Shown: positions 33,892 to 42,740 of the stretch, in pieces
Numbering within the stretch: position 1 is the first letter of the stretch
Layout of the letters: each line of letters opens with the position of its first letter
NCBI GenBank assembly: GCA_900543035.1
Contig: UQPV01000006.1
Location: forward strand, 1-64,000
Direction of reading: 5' to 3'
DNA length: 64,000 bases
Origin: an uncultured Solobacterium sp.
GTDB lineage: Bacteria; Bacillota_I; Bacilli_A; Erysipelotrichales; Erysipelotrichaceae
Position numbers and translations under genes: made by a program
Notes under the pieces: model-generated
Seen by the model: only the letters and a program-made list of their open reading frames with translations
Database searches by the model: none
Told to the model about the DNA's origin: nothing

Positions 33892-36800
33892 ATGAGGATC
33901 CTCAGTACAGAGATCGAACAATTGTCACGCAACAAATACAACATCCAGGCATCTGCCCGCATGAACATTCAGGCCATGCTGCGTGAGCTGGATATCGAAC
34001 AGCGCGGCGAGGTGTTGTTCATCAGCGGTTCGCTGAGCCATGCCGGGCATGTCAATGAATTCGCGCTGGAGATCTCATCGCATGGAGAGATCTTTGCGCA
34101 CGACTGTTCCTGTTCGTTTCATCGGCCTCATGATGCCTGCGGCCACATCATCGCGCTGTGCCGGTATCTGGCCGAACGGGAATATAAGCTCCCTTATCAT
34201 TTCCGGCGGGAAGAGGAAGGAAATCCGCAGATGCGCATGCACTCGGCGATGGACATCGAACGGCTGATGCAGCGTCAGGCCATGCGCGATACGCATGACT
34301 GGCTGCAAGAGGCGACGCGCAGCCGTCTCGACCTGCATCTTTCTTCTGATCATGCGGAGCCCATCAGGCTGTACATGATCTTCGAGATGGATGTGACGCT
34401 GTTTTACCGCCAGCTGAACCTGACCTTCAAGATCGGCCGGAGCGGAAAGAAGATGTATGTCGTCAAAGACATCGCGCAGCTGCTCTCCATGGTGGATGAA
34501 GGTGTCTGGCATCAGTATGGAAAGGGCCTGGAGTTTTATCATCAGATGGAAGCGTTTGATGAAGAAAGCCGGGAGATCCTCAGCATGATCAGGATCCTGT
34601 GCGGAAATGATGATCTGGGAACCTGTGACAAGCGCTGCATCCACCTCAGCGTGGCAGGGCTGGAACGGATGATGGATCTGCTCAGCACCCTGCCGCAGTC
34701 TTATTATAATATTCGCCTGGATGCGCGTCCTCTGCATCTTGTCCTTGAGATCGGCCGGGAAAAAGATGCGGTCACCATCGAACTGCTCGATCTGGACAGT
34801 GACGATGAGATCATCGAGCAAGGGACGATCGGGGGAAAAGCGCTCTATGATTTTGATTCCGCGCATCAGCGTCTCATCTGTTATGAGGCAGATGATGAAG
34901 GACTTGTCTGCGGACTATTGGAGAGATTGAACAGTTCCGGAGAGCTGCTGATGAGCGAGGAGGACTTTTCGCTGTTCCACCAGATGTATCTGCAGGGCTG
35001 CGCAGAGTTCATCAGCTGGGAAGGCAGTCTGAACGGGATCAAGATCGAAGAGATGGAACACCAGATCAAGCTGTTCCTCGATGTGGATGAGCATGGCCAG
35101 GAGCTGTTGATGAGGCTGGAATTCTGCTATGATCAGAAAACGGCATATGGGTTTGAACGGCATGGCGATTGTCTGCTTTCTCCGAATGCGTCTGCGATCG
35201 AGCAGTTCCTCTCGCATTGGGTCGCCTTTGTGGATGATCGGCATTTTGCGCATGTGCAGCCGAACGTGGACTGGGGACAGATGAGCGAGGAGCTCCCGCA
35301 GCTGCTCAGCCCGTATTGCGAGATCTATGTCAGCGAACAGCTGCGCAAGGCGGCGAAGCCAAAGCAGCTGAGCATGAACATCGGCGTGCGAGTGGAAAAC
35401 CAGCTGCTGACGCTTGATTTCGACCTGGACGGCATGGAGATGAGCGAGCTGCAGAACGTGCTGAAAAGCTATCGGCGCAAGAAGAAGTTCCATCGGCTGA
35501 AGAATGGCGACATGATCGATCTGGAGGGACAGGCGGTCAAGGAGGCCAGCGACCTGTTCGAACAGCTGCAGCTGAATGGACGGTCGTTTGATGACAACAG
35601 CGTCACCCTCCCTGGCTACAGGCTGTATAATATGGATGTGCTCAGCGATGAGCAGCAGAACATCCGATATGATCGTTCCTCGATCTTGAAGGAAGAGGAG
35701 CTGTTCCTCGCACAGCCTGAGCGATATGAGATCCCGAAGAACTATGAGGACCGCCTGCGCGATTATCAGAAGGATGGATATCAGTGGCTGAGGACGCTTT
35801 CCGCCTGCAGCCTGGGCGGCTTGCTGGCGGATGACATGGGACTGGGCAAGACGATCCAGATCCTCGCTTATCTGGAAAGCCAGCGGGCGGAAGGCAAGCT
35901 GAGCCTGGTCGTCTGCCCGGCCTCTCTCGTGCTCAACTGGCATGATGAAGCAGCCAAGTTCCAAGGAGAGCTGAAGACGCTTGCCATCTATGGCAGCCGC
36001 AGCGAACGCGAGGCGCTGCTGCAGCGCGCAAACGCGTATGATCTGCTGATCACGTCTTATGATTATCTCAAGCGCGACCCGGATCTGTATCAGCATCTGT
36101 ATTTTGACACCGTGGTGCTGGATGAAGCGCAATACATCAGCAATCCGCGCACGAAGAACGCGCAGTGTGTCAAGCAGCTGAACTGTCGTCAGCGCTTTGC
36201 CCTGAGCGGCACGCCGATCGAAAATACGCTGACCGAGCTGTGGTCGATCTATGATTTCCTGCTTCCGGGCTATCTGTATACGCATGGCACATTCAGCGAC
36301 TTGTTCGAGAAGCCGATCGTGAAAGAGAAGGATGAGCGGGCCACGCAGCGGCTGCAGCGGCTCGTCCGGCCGTTTCTGCTGCGGCGCACCAAGCAGGAGG
36401 TGCTGCAGGAGCTGCCGGACAAAGAAGAGCATGTGCTGCAGTTCCACTTCGATCAAAAGGAGAGAGAGCTGTATCTGGCCAATGCGGCCGGCATCCGTCA
36501 GGAGATCGAAAACGGTCTGGACACGAGCCGGGACAGCATCGCCATCCTCGCCCTGATCACCAGGCTCAGACAGCTCTGCCAGGATGCGCGGCTCGTCTAT
36601 GAGAATGCAGACTGGATCTCCAGCAAGCTGCAAGGATGCATGGAGCTGGTGCGCAGCTGCATACAGGCCGGACATAAGATCCTGCTGTTCTCTTCGTTTA
36701 CTTCCATGCTGGACCTGATCCGGGAGGAGATGGAGAAAGAGGGCATTTCCTGTTATGTGCTCACCGGATCGCTGCCAAAAGAGAAGCGCCGGGAGTATGT

Positions 36801-37140
36801 GGAGGCATTCCAGCACGATGACACGCCGGTGTTCATGATCTCCCTGAAGGCCGGCGGGACCGGCCTGAACCTGACCGCGGCCGATGTCGTCATCCATTTC
36901 GATCCCTGGTGGAATCTCTCTGCGCAAAACCAGGCGACGGACCGTGCGCACCGGATCGGTCAGCACAACAATGTCCAGGTATACAGCCTGATCATGAAAG
37001 GGACCATCGAGGAAAAGATCCAGGAGCTGCAGCAGAAAAAAAGCGATCTTGCACAGCTGTTCGTGAATACGCAGAACACCAATCTGCTGCGTGACATGAG
37101 CCGGGAAGAGCTGCTTGATCTGTTTTCAGCGGATGTATAG
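33892..37140 (+). CDS. SWIM zinc-finger SNF2-family helicase/ATPase
   Basis: A 1082-aa protein. An N-terminal SWIM-type zinc finger has ligands C72, C74, C83 and H85 (CxC...CxH). A long bacterial SNF2-associated region follows (about 100-600), then the two RecA-like lobes. Walker A is DDMGLGKT (Lys653), the DEAD-box variant is DEAQ (about 744), ALSGTPIEN, and the C-lobe has SLKAGGTGLNLT and the arginine-finger ATDRAHRIGQ. It probably remodels protein-DNA complexes or RNA polymerase, like other bacterial Swi2/Snf2 proteins; its precise role is unknown. AAGGGGAAGGTGA precedes the ATG. Confidence 0.92.
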   Translation: MRILSTEIEQLSRNKYNIQASARMNIQAMLRELDIEQRGEVLFISGSLSHAGHVNEFALEISSHGEIFAHDCSCSFHRPHDACGHIIALCRYLAEREYKLPYHFRREEEGNPQMRMHSAMDIERLMQRQAMRDTHDWLQEATRSRLDLHLSSDHAEPIRLYMIFEMDVTLFYRQLNLTFKIGRSGKKMYVVKDIAQLLSMVDEGVWHQYGKGLEFYHQMEAFDEESREILSMIRILCGNDDLGTCDKRCIHLSVAGLERMMDLLSTLPQSYYNIRLDARPLHLVLEIGREKDAVTIELLDLDSDDEIIEQGTIGGKALYDFDSAHQRLICYEADDEGLVCGLLERLNSSGELLMSEEDFSLFHQMYLQGCAEFISWEGSLNGIKIEEMEHQIKLFLDVDEHGQELLMRLEFCYDQKTAYGFERHGDCLLSPNASAIEQFLSHWVAFVDDRHFAHVQPNVDWGQMSEELPQLLSPYCEIYVSEQLRKAAKPKQLSMNIGVRVENQLLTLDFDLDGMEMSELQNVLKSYRRKKKFHRLKNGDMIDLEGQAVKEASDLFEQLQLNGRSFDDNSVTLPGYRLYNMDVLSDEQQNIRYDRSSILKEEELFLAQPERYEIPKNYEDRLRDYQKDGYQWLRTLSACSLGGLLADDMGLGKTIQILAYLESQRAEGKLSLVVCPASLVLNWHDEAAKFQGELKTLAIYGSRSEREALLQRANAYDLLITSYDYLKRDPDLYQHLYFDTVVLDEAQYISNPRTKNAQCVKQLNCRQRFALSGTPIENTLTELWSIYDFLLPGYLYTHGTFSDLFEKPIVKEKDERATQRLQRLVRPFLLRRTKQEVLQELPDKEEHVLQFHFDQKERELYLANAAGIRQEIENGLDTSRDSIAILALITRLRQLCQDARLVYENADWISSKLQGCMELVRSCIQAGHKILLFSSFTSMLDLIREEMEKEGISCYVLTGSLPKEKRREYVEAFQHDDTPVFMISLKAGGTGLNLTAADVVIHFDPWWNLSAQNQATDRAHRIGQHNNVQVYSLIMKGTIEEKIQELQQKKSDLAQLFVNTQNTNLLRDMSREELLDLFSADV

Positions 37141-37194
37141 CGGGCGGATGCATCATCTCTGCCCCCTTTTTCATATACTGAGAGCGGTGAAGCG

Positions 37195-37857
37195 ATGAAG
37201 AAGATGAAATGGGGCGCACTGCTGGTCTGCCTGCTGGCAGTGACGATGAGCATCCAAGTGTTCAGCGCGCAGAGCGTCATGCCGCTGGCTGGGAAGACCA
37301 TCCTGGTGGACAGCGGACATGGCGGGAAGGATGACGGCGCCCAGCGCGGAGAAGTGAAGGAAGACGCGATCAATCTGGCCATTGCCATGGAAGTGCGGAA
37401 GCAGCTGATCGAGCAGGGCGCCAATGTGCTGATGACCCGGGAGGATGACCGCGATCTGGCTGAGGAAGACAGCGAGAACCGAAAGCGCGATGACATGAAA
37501 AAGCGGGTGGAATTCATCGAATGCGGGTTCTGCGACATGTTCGTCTCCATTCATCTCAACGCCTACCCCGACAGCAGCGTCCGGGGCGCTCAGGTCTTTT
37601 ACCAGCCAGACAGCATGCAGAGCGAGCGGATGGCGCAGCTCATGCAGGAGGAGCTGTCTTCCTGCAGCGGTCAGCAGCGAAAACAGAAGCCGGGCGATTA
37701 CTACATTCTGACGCGCACCACCGTGCCGGGCATACTGGCAGAGTGCGGCTTTTTGTCCAATGCGGAAGAGCGATCGATGCTGCAGAGCGCGGACTATCAG
37801 AAAAAGATCGCGACGGCCATCGTGCAGGGGCTGGTCCGCTATGTCAAAGAAACGTGA
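37195..37857 (+). CDS. N-acetylmuramoyl-L-alanine amidase (Amidase_3, CwlD-like)
   Basis: A 220-aa exported zinc amidase. A signal or anchor segment (residues 5-25) is followed by the Amidase_3 domain, with zinc ligands in LVDSGHGGKDDG, the Glu in RGEVKEDAINL, SIHLNAYPD, and the catalytic Glu in LAECGFLSN. It cleaves the MurNAc-L-Ala bond of peptidoglycan. The short form without SH3 or binding repeats resembles CwlD, which makes muramic-lactam in spore cortex, but no sporulation gene is nearby, so that role is only possible. It follows the SNF2 gene by 54 bp. Confidence 0.88.
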   Translation: MKKMKWGALLVCLLAVTMSIQVFSAQSVMPLAGKTILVDSGHGGKDDGAQRGEVKEDAINLAIAMEVRKQLIEQGANVLMTREDDRDLAEEDSENRKRDDMKKRVEFIECGFCDMFVSIHLNAYPDSSVRGAQVFYQPDSMQSERMAQLMQEELSSCSGQQRKQKPGDYYILTRTTVPGILAECGFLSNAEERSMLQSADYQKKIATAIVQGLVRYVKET

Positions 37858-37887
37858 CCTGGCTGACGAAAAAAGGGGAATTTTCTG

Positions 37888-37916
37888 TTGACACATGCAG
37901 GATGAAATGGTATCAT
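37888..37916 (+). promoter_or_regulatory. promoter of the tRNA-Ile / tRNA-Ala unit
   Basis: Consensus TTGACA (37888-37893), a 17-bp spacer and TATCAT (37911-37916), about 20 bp before the first tRNA base. Confidence 0.85.
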
Positions 37917-37936
37917 GAATAAGCAATTCAAGGAAC

Positions 37937-38013
<77 letters not shown>

Positions 38014-38027
38014 TTGAATTTAAATGT

Positions 38028-38103
38028 GGGGTGTTAGCTCAGCTGGGAGAGCACCTGTTTTGCACGCAGGGGGTCAGGAGTTCGATCCTCCTACGCTCCA
38101 CCA
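38028..38103 (+). tRNA. tRNA-Ala (TGC)
   Basis: A 76-nt cloverleaf with CCA encoded. The acceptor GGGGTGT pairs with ACGCTCC (with G-T pairs), and the anticodon loop TTTGCAC gives TGC. It forms a unit with tRNA-Ile(GAT). This pair usually sits in 16S-23S spacers, but no rRNA is present here. Confidence 0.97.
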
Positions 38104-38114
38104 TTTAACGGATG

Positions 38115-38137
38115 ACGGATCTTCGGATCCGTTTTTT
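38115..38137 (+). terminator. terminator of the tRNA unit
   Basis: ACGGATC-TTCG-GATCCGT is a perfect 7-bp stem with a UUCG tetraloop, followed by six T. Confidence 0.92.
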
Positions 38138-38193
38138 CGTGTTTCGACATCGTTTTCGGCCCTTAGCGGATAAGATGATGCGGGAGGGAAAAT

Positions 38194-38370
38194 ATGGAAA
38201 GGCAGGAAGCCGTCCTGTATTATATCGGCGTCCGAGATGATGCGCAGGAGGAAGGGCATCTGTTCATCAATGCGCCGATCAACAGCGTATATCTGCAGGA
38301 GATTGTCGAACAGCTGCTGCAGACGCATGGATATCGCCGCGTCGTCATCCGCAATCTCATCTATCTGTGA
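38194..38370 (+). CDS. small protein of unknown function (58 aa)
   Basis: The ATG at 38194 is preceded by GGGAGGG at suitable spacing and opens a 58-codon frame ending with TGA at 38368-38370. The protein begins MERQEAVLYYIGVRDD and ends RRVVIRNLIYL, an alternating hydrophobic pattern compatible with a small alpha/beta fold. It has no signal peptide or membrane segment. It lies between the tRNA terminator and the CobW promoter. I do not recognise a family. Confidence 0.55.
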   Translation: MERQEAVLYYIGVRDDAQEEGHLFINAPINSVYLQEIVEQLLQTHGYRRVVIRNLIYL

Positions 38371-38394
38371 TGCCTGTCCGCATGCCGTGAATAG

Positions 38395-38403
38395 TGCTAT
38401 AAT
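38395..38403 (+). promoter_or_regulatory. extended -10 promoter of the CobW gene
   Basis: TGCTATAAT (TGnTATAAT) about 30 nt before the ATG at 38433. I see no inverted repeat resembling a Zur box beside it. Confidence 0.6.
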
Positions 38404-38432
38404 AATGGCTGAACGGGAAAGGGTGGTCAGAC

Positions 38433-39509
38433 ATGACAAAGGTAACGATCATTTCCGGGTTCCTCGGAGCCGGGAAGACGACGCTGATTCAACAGCTGCT
38501 CAAGGAAGCGTGGCAGGGCGAACAGGTCGTGCTGATCGAAAATGAATTTGGCGAGATCGGGATCGACGGCGGATTCTTGAAAGAGGCCGGAGTGGAGATC
38601 ACAGAGATGAACAGCGGGTGCATCTGCTGCTCCTTATCCGGCGATTTCAAGACCGCGCTGCAGAAGGTGGTGGATGATTATCATCCGGACAGGATCGTCA
38701 TCGAACCAAGCGGCGTGGGCAAGCTCTCCGATGTGCAGAAAGCTGTGGCGGCCGTCAACGATGAGCTGCAGCTCGTCAGCAGCTGCACCGTGGTCGATGT
38801 GAACAAGTGCGAGATGTATCAGAAAAACTTCGGCGAGTTCTTTAATAATCAGATCGAATACGCGAACACATTGATCCTCAGCCGCACACAGGGCAAATCA
38901 GCGGATGAGGTCGAGGCGTGCATGCAGCTGCTTCATGGCCTGAATCCTGAGGCATCCCTGGTCAGCACGCCATGGGATCAGCTGGATGGGAAGACGATCG
39001 TTGAAGCGATGGAACATCATGGCGGACTGCGCCGCGCGCTCATGGAAGAAGAGGAGATCTGCGCGGTCTGCGGTCATCATCACGGCCATGACCATGCGCA
39101 TGACCACGAGCACGATCATGAACATCATCACCATGATCATGCGCATCATCATGAGGATGAATGCGGCTGTGCGCACCACCATCATCATGCTGATGAAGTG
39201 TTCACCAGCTGGGGCGCGGAAACTGCGCAGGTCTACACCAGAGATGAGCTGCTGAGCATCGTAAAGGCCCTTTCCGCTGACACTGCCTTAGGACAAGTGC
39301 TGCGCGCCAAGGGCATGCTGCAGGGCGAAGACACCTGGTATTATTTCGATGTCACGCCGGGAGAGTATGCGCTGCGAGAAGGCGCGCCGGATTACACCGG
39401 ACGATATTGCGTCATCGGCGCAAAGCTGAATGAGCCCGCGCTGAGCAAGCTGTTCGAAAAGGAAAGCGGACAGGCGGCAGATCCAGACTGGACGATCGAG
39501 GTGGAATGA
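38433..39509 (+). CDS. CobW/COG0523 metal-chaperone GTPase with His-rich loop
   Basis: A 358-aa G3E GTPase. P-loop GFLGAGKTT (residues 9-17), the metal site CxCC as GCICCSL (C63, C65, C66), Switch/Walker B region VIEPSGVG, a His/Asp-rich loop (about 209-253, more than 20 His), and a CobW C-terminal domain. Such proteins deliver zinc or another transition metal to target enzymes at the cost of GTP. The His-rich insertion suggests metal storage or sensing. The next gene (1 bp on) is a second, divergent member, so the two probably act together. Confidence 0.9.
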   Translation: MTKVTIISGFLGAGKTTLIQQLLKEAWQGEQVVLIENEFGEIGIDGGFLKEAGVEITEMNSGCICCSLSGDFKTALQKVVDDYHPDRIVIEPSGVGKLSDVQKAVAAVNDELQLVSSCTVVDVNKCEMYQKNFGEFFNNQIEYANTLILSRTQGKSADEVEACMQLLHGLNPEASLVSTPWDQLDGKTIVEAMEHHGGLRRALMEEEEICAVCGHHHGHDHAHDHEHDHEHHHHDHAHHHEDECGCAHHHHHADEVFTSWGAETAQVYTRDELLSIVKALSADTALGQVLRAKGMLQGEDTWYYFDVTPGEYALREGAPDYTGRYCVIGAKLNEPALSKLFEKESGQAADPDWTIEVE

Positions 39510-39510
39510 G

Positions 39511-40455
39511 ATGCAGGAATGTCTCGTTTACTTGTTTACCGGCTTTCTGGAGAGCGGGAAGACGACGCTGATCCAGGAGACCTTGAACGATCCCGGCTTC
39601 AATACAGGGGAAGAGAAAACGCTCATCCTGCTGTGTGAAGAAGGCGGCGTGCGCTATACCAAAGATCTGGCGCAGCGTGTTCATGCGGATATCGTATCTG
39701 TGAACGCGCCGGAAAAGCTGACCGCCGCATTTATGGAAAAGTGCGAGCAGCTCTTTCATCCGGACCGCGTGATGATCGAATTCAACGGCATGTGGAGCGT
39801 GGATCAGTTCCTCGACGTGGAGATGCCGCTGCGCTGGATCCTCGTGCAGATCCTGTCCACGGTAGATGCCTCGACCTTTGCGCTGTATCTGGCCAATATG
39901 CGCAGCATCCTCTATGAGCAGCTGCGCCACAGCGAGACCATCATCTTCAACCGCTGTGACGAAAGCACCCGGATGCGTTATCTGCGCAACAACATCAAGG
40001 CGATGAACAAGCGCGCACAGCTGATCTATGAGCATAAGGATGGGAGCATCCTGTCTTCCGGAGATGAACAGCTCCCCTTTGACGAGCAGGCCGACCCGCT
40101 CGTGCTGGAAGATTATGATTATGGCATCTGGTACATGGACGCCCTTGAGCATCCCCGCAAATATGAGGGGAGACAGGTCACCGTTGAGGTGAAGGTGTAT
40201 CCGGTCAATGAAGAGCGGGCGCATGCTTATGTGGCCGGACGGGAAGCGATGGTGTGCTGCAGCGATGATACCTCGCTGATCGGCATGTGGGTATATACGG
40301 CTGATCAGAAGCCGAGGCCGCTTTCCTGGGTGCGGCTGACCGGCAGGATCCGTGTGGAATATGACGAGGATTTTGGCGGTGAGGTCTGCGCGCTGGAGGA
40401 GATCGGCCGCGAAGTGCTGGAACACCATGATGACGAATACGTCTACTTCACATAG
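39511..40455 (+). CDS. divergent CobW-like GTPase fused to a DUF1980-like domain
   Basis: A 314-aa protein. Residues 1-190 are a G3E-type GTPase with P-loop GFLESGKTT, but the CxCC metal motif is missing: EEGGVRY stands where it would be. Residues about 205-314 resemble the C-terminal domain of the TIGR03943/DUF1980 (YcgQ-type) proteins, with YEGRQVTVEVKVYPVN, a Cys pair (VCCSDD) and closing EVLEHHDDEYVYF. YcgQ partners the permease YcgR in zinc-limited cells of other Bacillota; no permease is here. It starts one base after the CobW stop. The C-terminal assignment is moderate. Confidence 0.75.
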   Translation: MQECLVYLFTGFLESGKTTLIQETLNDPGFNTGEEKTLILLCEEGGVRYTKDLAQRVHADIVSVNAPEKLTAAFMEKCEQLFHPDRVMIEFNGMWSVDQFLDVEMPLRWILVQILSTVDASTFALYLANMRSILYEQLRHSETIIFNRCDESTRMRYLRNNIKAMNKRAQLIYEHKDGSILSSGDEQLPFDEQADPLVLEDYDYGIWYMDALEHPRKYEGRQVTVEVKVYPVNEERAHAYVAGREAMVCCSDDTSLIGMWVYTADQKPRPLSWVRLTGRIRVEYDEDFGGEVCALEEIGREVLEHHDDEYVYFT

Positions 40456-41311
40456 GCCGCTGATCATCGGCTCACTGACGATGGATGTGCTGCTTCAGGT
40501 GCCGCATCTCCCTGCCCGCCAGCAAGACATCAACATCGCTGCGCAGCAGATGAAGAGCGGCGGCTGTGCCTATAATGTCTATGAAGCCGTGAAGTGCTGC
40601 GGCGGACAGCCGCATTTTGCCGGTGTGGTCGGCAAGGGCGCATTCGCAGACGCTGTGCGCAAGGAGGTCGGCCATGACCCGCATATGATCTTGTTTGACA
40701 GCGATGAGGAAAACGGCTGTTGTTATTGCCTGGTCGAACCTGATGGCGAACGCACATTTCTCTGTGTGCATGGTGCGGAATATCGATTCCGCGCGCAGTG
40801 GCTGTCACAGCTCGACCCCGCTTCTTATGGCTGGCTGTATCTGTGCGGCATCGATCTGGAAGAAGCGCAGAATGCGTGCCTGATCCAGTTTGCCATACAC
40901 AGCGGACTGCGGCTGATGCTTGCGCCGGGCCCGCGGCTGACGAGCATTCAGGAACAGCTGAGCCTGTTGATGCCGCTGCATCCGACCTTGCACCTCAACG
41001 AACAGGAAGCGCAGATCATGAGCGGGCAGCAGGATGCGGTCCAGGCGGCTTTGGCCTTGCGCGCACAAGGCGCGGACAACGTGATCATCACGCTTGGCAG
41101 CAGCGGAAGCATCGCCTGCGGCCCAAACGGCACGGTCAGCCATGCTGCACGAAAAGTGGAAGTGACAGATACGATCGGCGCGGGAGACGCCCATGCCGGC
41201 GCCTGTTTATACGCGTTGAGCCAGGGGATGACGCTGAACGAGATGCTGGAGCTGGCAGACGCCACAGCAGAACGCGCCCTGCGCTGTGCAGGCGCATGGA
41301 GACAGGAGTGA
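40430..41311 (+). CDS. PfkB-family carbohydrate kinase
   Basis: A 293-aa ribokinase-like sugar or nucleoside kinase. N-terminal LIIGSLTMDVLL, the substrate-binding GGCAYNVYEAV (the usual GG.xxN), and the C-terminal ATP/anion-hole motif DTIGAGDAHAGACL with catalytic Asp. Substrate is unknown. The start lies inside the preceding gene: ATG at 40427 or 40430, both with weak ribosome binding sites, so translation is probably coupled to the CobW-like gene. Confidence 0.85.
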   Translation: MTNTSTSHRPLIIGSLTMDVLLQVPHLPARQQDINIAAQQMKSGGCAYNVYEAVKCCGGQPHFAGVVGKGAFADAVRKEVGHDPHMILFDSDEENGCCYCLVEPDGERTFLCVHGAEYRFRAQWLSQLDPASYGWLYLCGIDLEEAQNACLIQFAIHSGLRLMLAPGPRLTSIQEQLSLLMPLHPTLHLNEQEAQIMSGQQDAVQAALALRAQGADNVIITLGSSGSIACGPNGTVSHAARKVEVTDTIGAGDAHAGACLYALSQGMTLNEMLELADATAERALRCAGAWRQE

Positions 41312-41390
41312 TGGCATTCCTGTCTTTTCGCACATGCCTGGATCGAGCATTGCGCAAGACGCAAAACAGGCAAGCGTTGGAGGATCGATG

Positions 41391-41783
41391 ATGGAAAAGA
41401 GAAAAGTAGCGTTTATCTGCGTGCATAACTCCTGCCGCAGTCAGATCGCCGAAGCGCTGGGAAAGCATTTGGCAAAGGATCAGTTTGATTTCTATTCTGC
41501 CGGGACACAGACCAAGCCGCAGATCAACCAGGACGCTGTGCGGCTGATGAAACAGCGTTATGGGATAGATATGGAACAAAGCCAGTACAGCAAGACGATC
41601 GATCAGATCCCTGTGCCGGATATAGCGATTTCCATGGGGTGTGATGTCAGCTGCCCTTATATCGGCAGAGCATTTGATGAGAACTGGGGACTTCCTGATC
41701 CGACAGGGTGCAGCGATGAATGTTTCATCGAGGTCATCGAGGAAATTGCGCAGAAAATCAACGCGCTGTGTGTGAAGCGATAA
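41391..41783 (+). CDS. ArsC-type arsenate reductase / low-molecular-weight phosphatase
   Basis: A 130-aa protein with the P-loop CVHNSCRS (Cys10, Cys15, Arg16) and LPDPTG carrying the general-acid Asp. Two further cysteines (84 and 88, GCDVSCPY) match the redox pair of thioredoxin-coupled ArsC, though at closer spacing than the usual seven residues. It probably reduces arsenate to arsenite, yet no ars operon genes accompany it. A phosphatase role is an alternative. The start is ATG 41391, seven bases after TTGGAGG. Confidence 0.8.
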   Translation: MEKRKVAFICVHNSCRSQIAEALGKHLAKDQFDFYSAGTQTKPQINQDAVRLMKQRYGIDMEQSQYSKTIDQIPVPDIAISMGCDVSCPYIGRAFDENWGLPDPTGCSDECFIEVIEEIAQKINALCVKR

Positions 41784-41816
41784 AAAAAGCTGCAAGATGG
41801 ACTTCTTTCTTGCAGC
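41782..41816 (-). terminator. terminator of the minus-strand HdeD operon
   Basis: GCTGCAAGA (41789-41797) and TCTTGCAGC (41808-41816) pair perfectly. On the minus strand the hairpin is followed by seven T (A-run 41782-41788). Confidence 0.85.
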
Positions 41817-41855
41817 AATCGATGGATCGAAAACAAAGCGCCGTTCGATAGGTCG

Positions 41856-42146
41856 TTACAGGTAGTCGCTGCGATCCCCGATCTCTTCCTGAGCCAGGGA
41901 TTCGCGCAGGGCCTCCAGCGCCTCATAGGCGTCGGCCGGATCGGCGTAGATGCTGTTTTTGCTCAGCATGCGGATATCGCTCTGATCATCGAAGGCCCAG
42001 TATTCGCGGCCGTCTTCCATCTCGATGAGATAGACGTCGGTCTCGTCATTTACCGGGTCTGTCGGTGTGATCGCCGCGATGTCCAGCCCAGGGAACATCT
42101 GTTCCATCAGCTCTTCGATCTGTCGCTGTACTCTGATCGTTGTCAT
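41856..42146 (-). CDS. small acidic protein of unknown function (96 aa)
   Basis: A soluble, very acidic 96-aa protein with an N-terminal helix (RVQRQIEELMEQMFPG) and a beta part containing EMEDGREYWAFDD. It has no motif I can assign. The start is ATG 42146, eight bases after AAGGGGG and overlapping the upstream stop in ATGA, so it is translationally coupled to the HdeD-like membrane gene. It is followed by a clear terminator, which supports it as the last gene of a real two-gene operon. Confidence 0.7.
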   Translation of the reverse strand: MTTIRVQRQIEELMEQMFPGLDIAAITPTDPVNDETDVYLIEMEDGREYWAFDDQSDIRMLSKNSIYADPADAYEALEALRESLAQEEIGDRSDYL

Positions 42147-42688
42147 TTGAAAAACCCCCTTGCGTGAGAAGACAGACAGTGGATATTCCACAGCTGTGAG
42201 ACGGCATCATAGATCAGCATGATGCCGATGAAGCGGACGGCAAAGGCCGCCGCGGTAAATGGATTGAAGATCAGCAGGATACCTGCTGCGGACATGATGA
42301 GCGCCAGCGTCAGGTTGACCTGCCATCCGGAATAGCCGGCATCCTTCAGAGACAGCGCGCATGTGGTCTCCCGGATGCCGCAAAACAGGAAGAAGATCCC
42401 CATCAGAAAGGGGATGATGGACACGACGGTCCGGTACCGAAAGAGGACGAAGGCACCCAATACGATCAGCGTGAGCGATGCCGCCAGGCGGGCAGCGCTG
42501 CGATAAGGATCGCTGAGATACTGATGCATGGTGATGCCGCCATAGACGAGCAGCAAAGCGCCCAGCACATAACAGACCAGCGCGGTCGCCGCGGTGGGAT
42601 AAAACAATAGGATGGCGCCCAGGACGAGCACGATCAGCGCATTCAGGACCATATCTTTCTTGATGCGGGAAAAAAGGAATTTCATCAT
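42143..42688 (-). CDS. HdeD/DUF308 family membrane protein
   Basis: A 181-aa integral membrane protein with about six short membrane helices arranged as three repeated hairpins (ALIVLVLGAILLFYP, LTLIVLGAFVLF, LALIMSAAGILLIFNP). This is the layout of the DUF308/HdeD family. HdeD is linked to acid tolerance in enterics; no role can be assigned here. Two adjacent ATGs (42688, 42685) follow GCAGGTGC; the second has better spacing. It is coupled by ATGA to the 96-aa gene. Confidence 0.75.
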   Translation of the reverse strand: MMKFLFSRIKKDMVLNALIVLVLGAILLFYPTAATALVCYVLGALLLVYGGITMHQYLSDPYRSAARLAASLTLIVLGAFVLFRYRTVVSIIPFLMGIFFLFCGIRETTCALSLKDAGYSGWQVNLTLALIMSAAGILLIFNPFTAAAFAVRFIGIMLIYDAVSQLWNIHCLSSHARGFFK

Positions 42689-42740
42689 GCACCTGCTTTC
42701 TTTCCATATTATAGTATGGCTGAAGAAAAAAGCAAATAAA

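Noticed and set aside
34915..36966. A 683-codon minus-strand frame opposite the SNF2 helicase
   Set aside because: Same reason: a mirror of a strongly biased coding frame, with composition unlike a real protein (very rich in Leu, Gln, His and Arg).
37195..37857. Calling the amidase a sporulation gene (cwlD)
   Set aside because: Only the size and domain fit. No gerD, other cortex genes or sporulation promoter is visible, so I left the symbol empty.
38433..38940. A Zur-type operator before the CobW gene
   Set aside because: No convincing palindrome of the expected kind near the extended -10; metal control remains untested.
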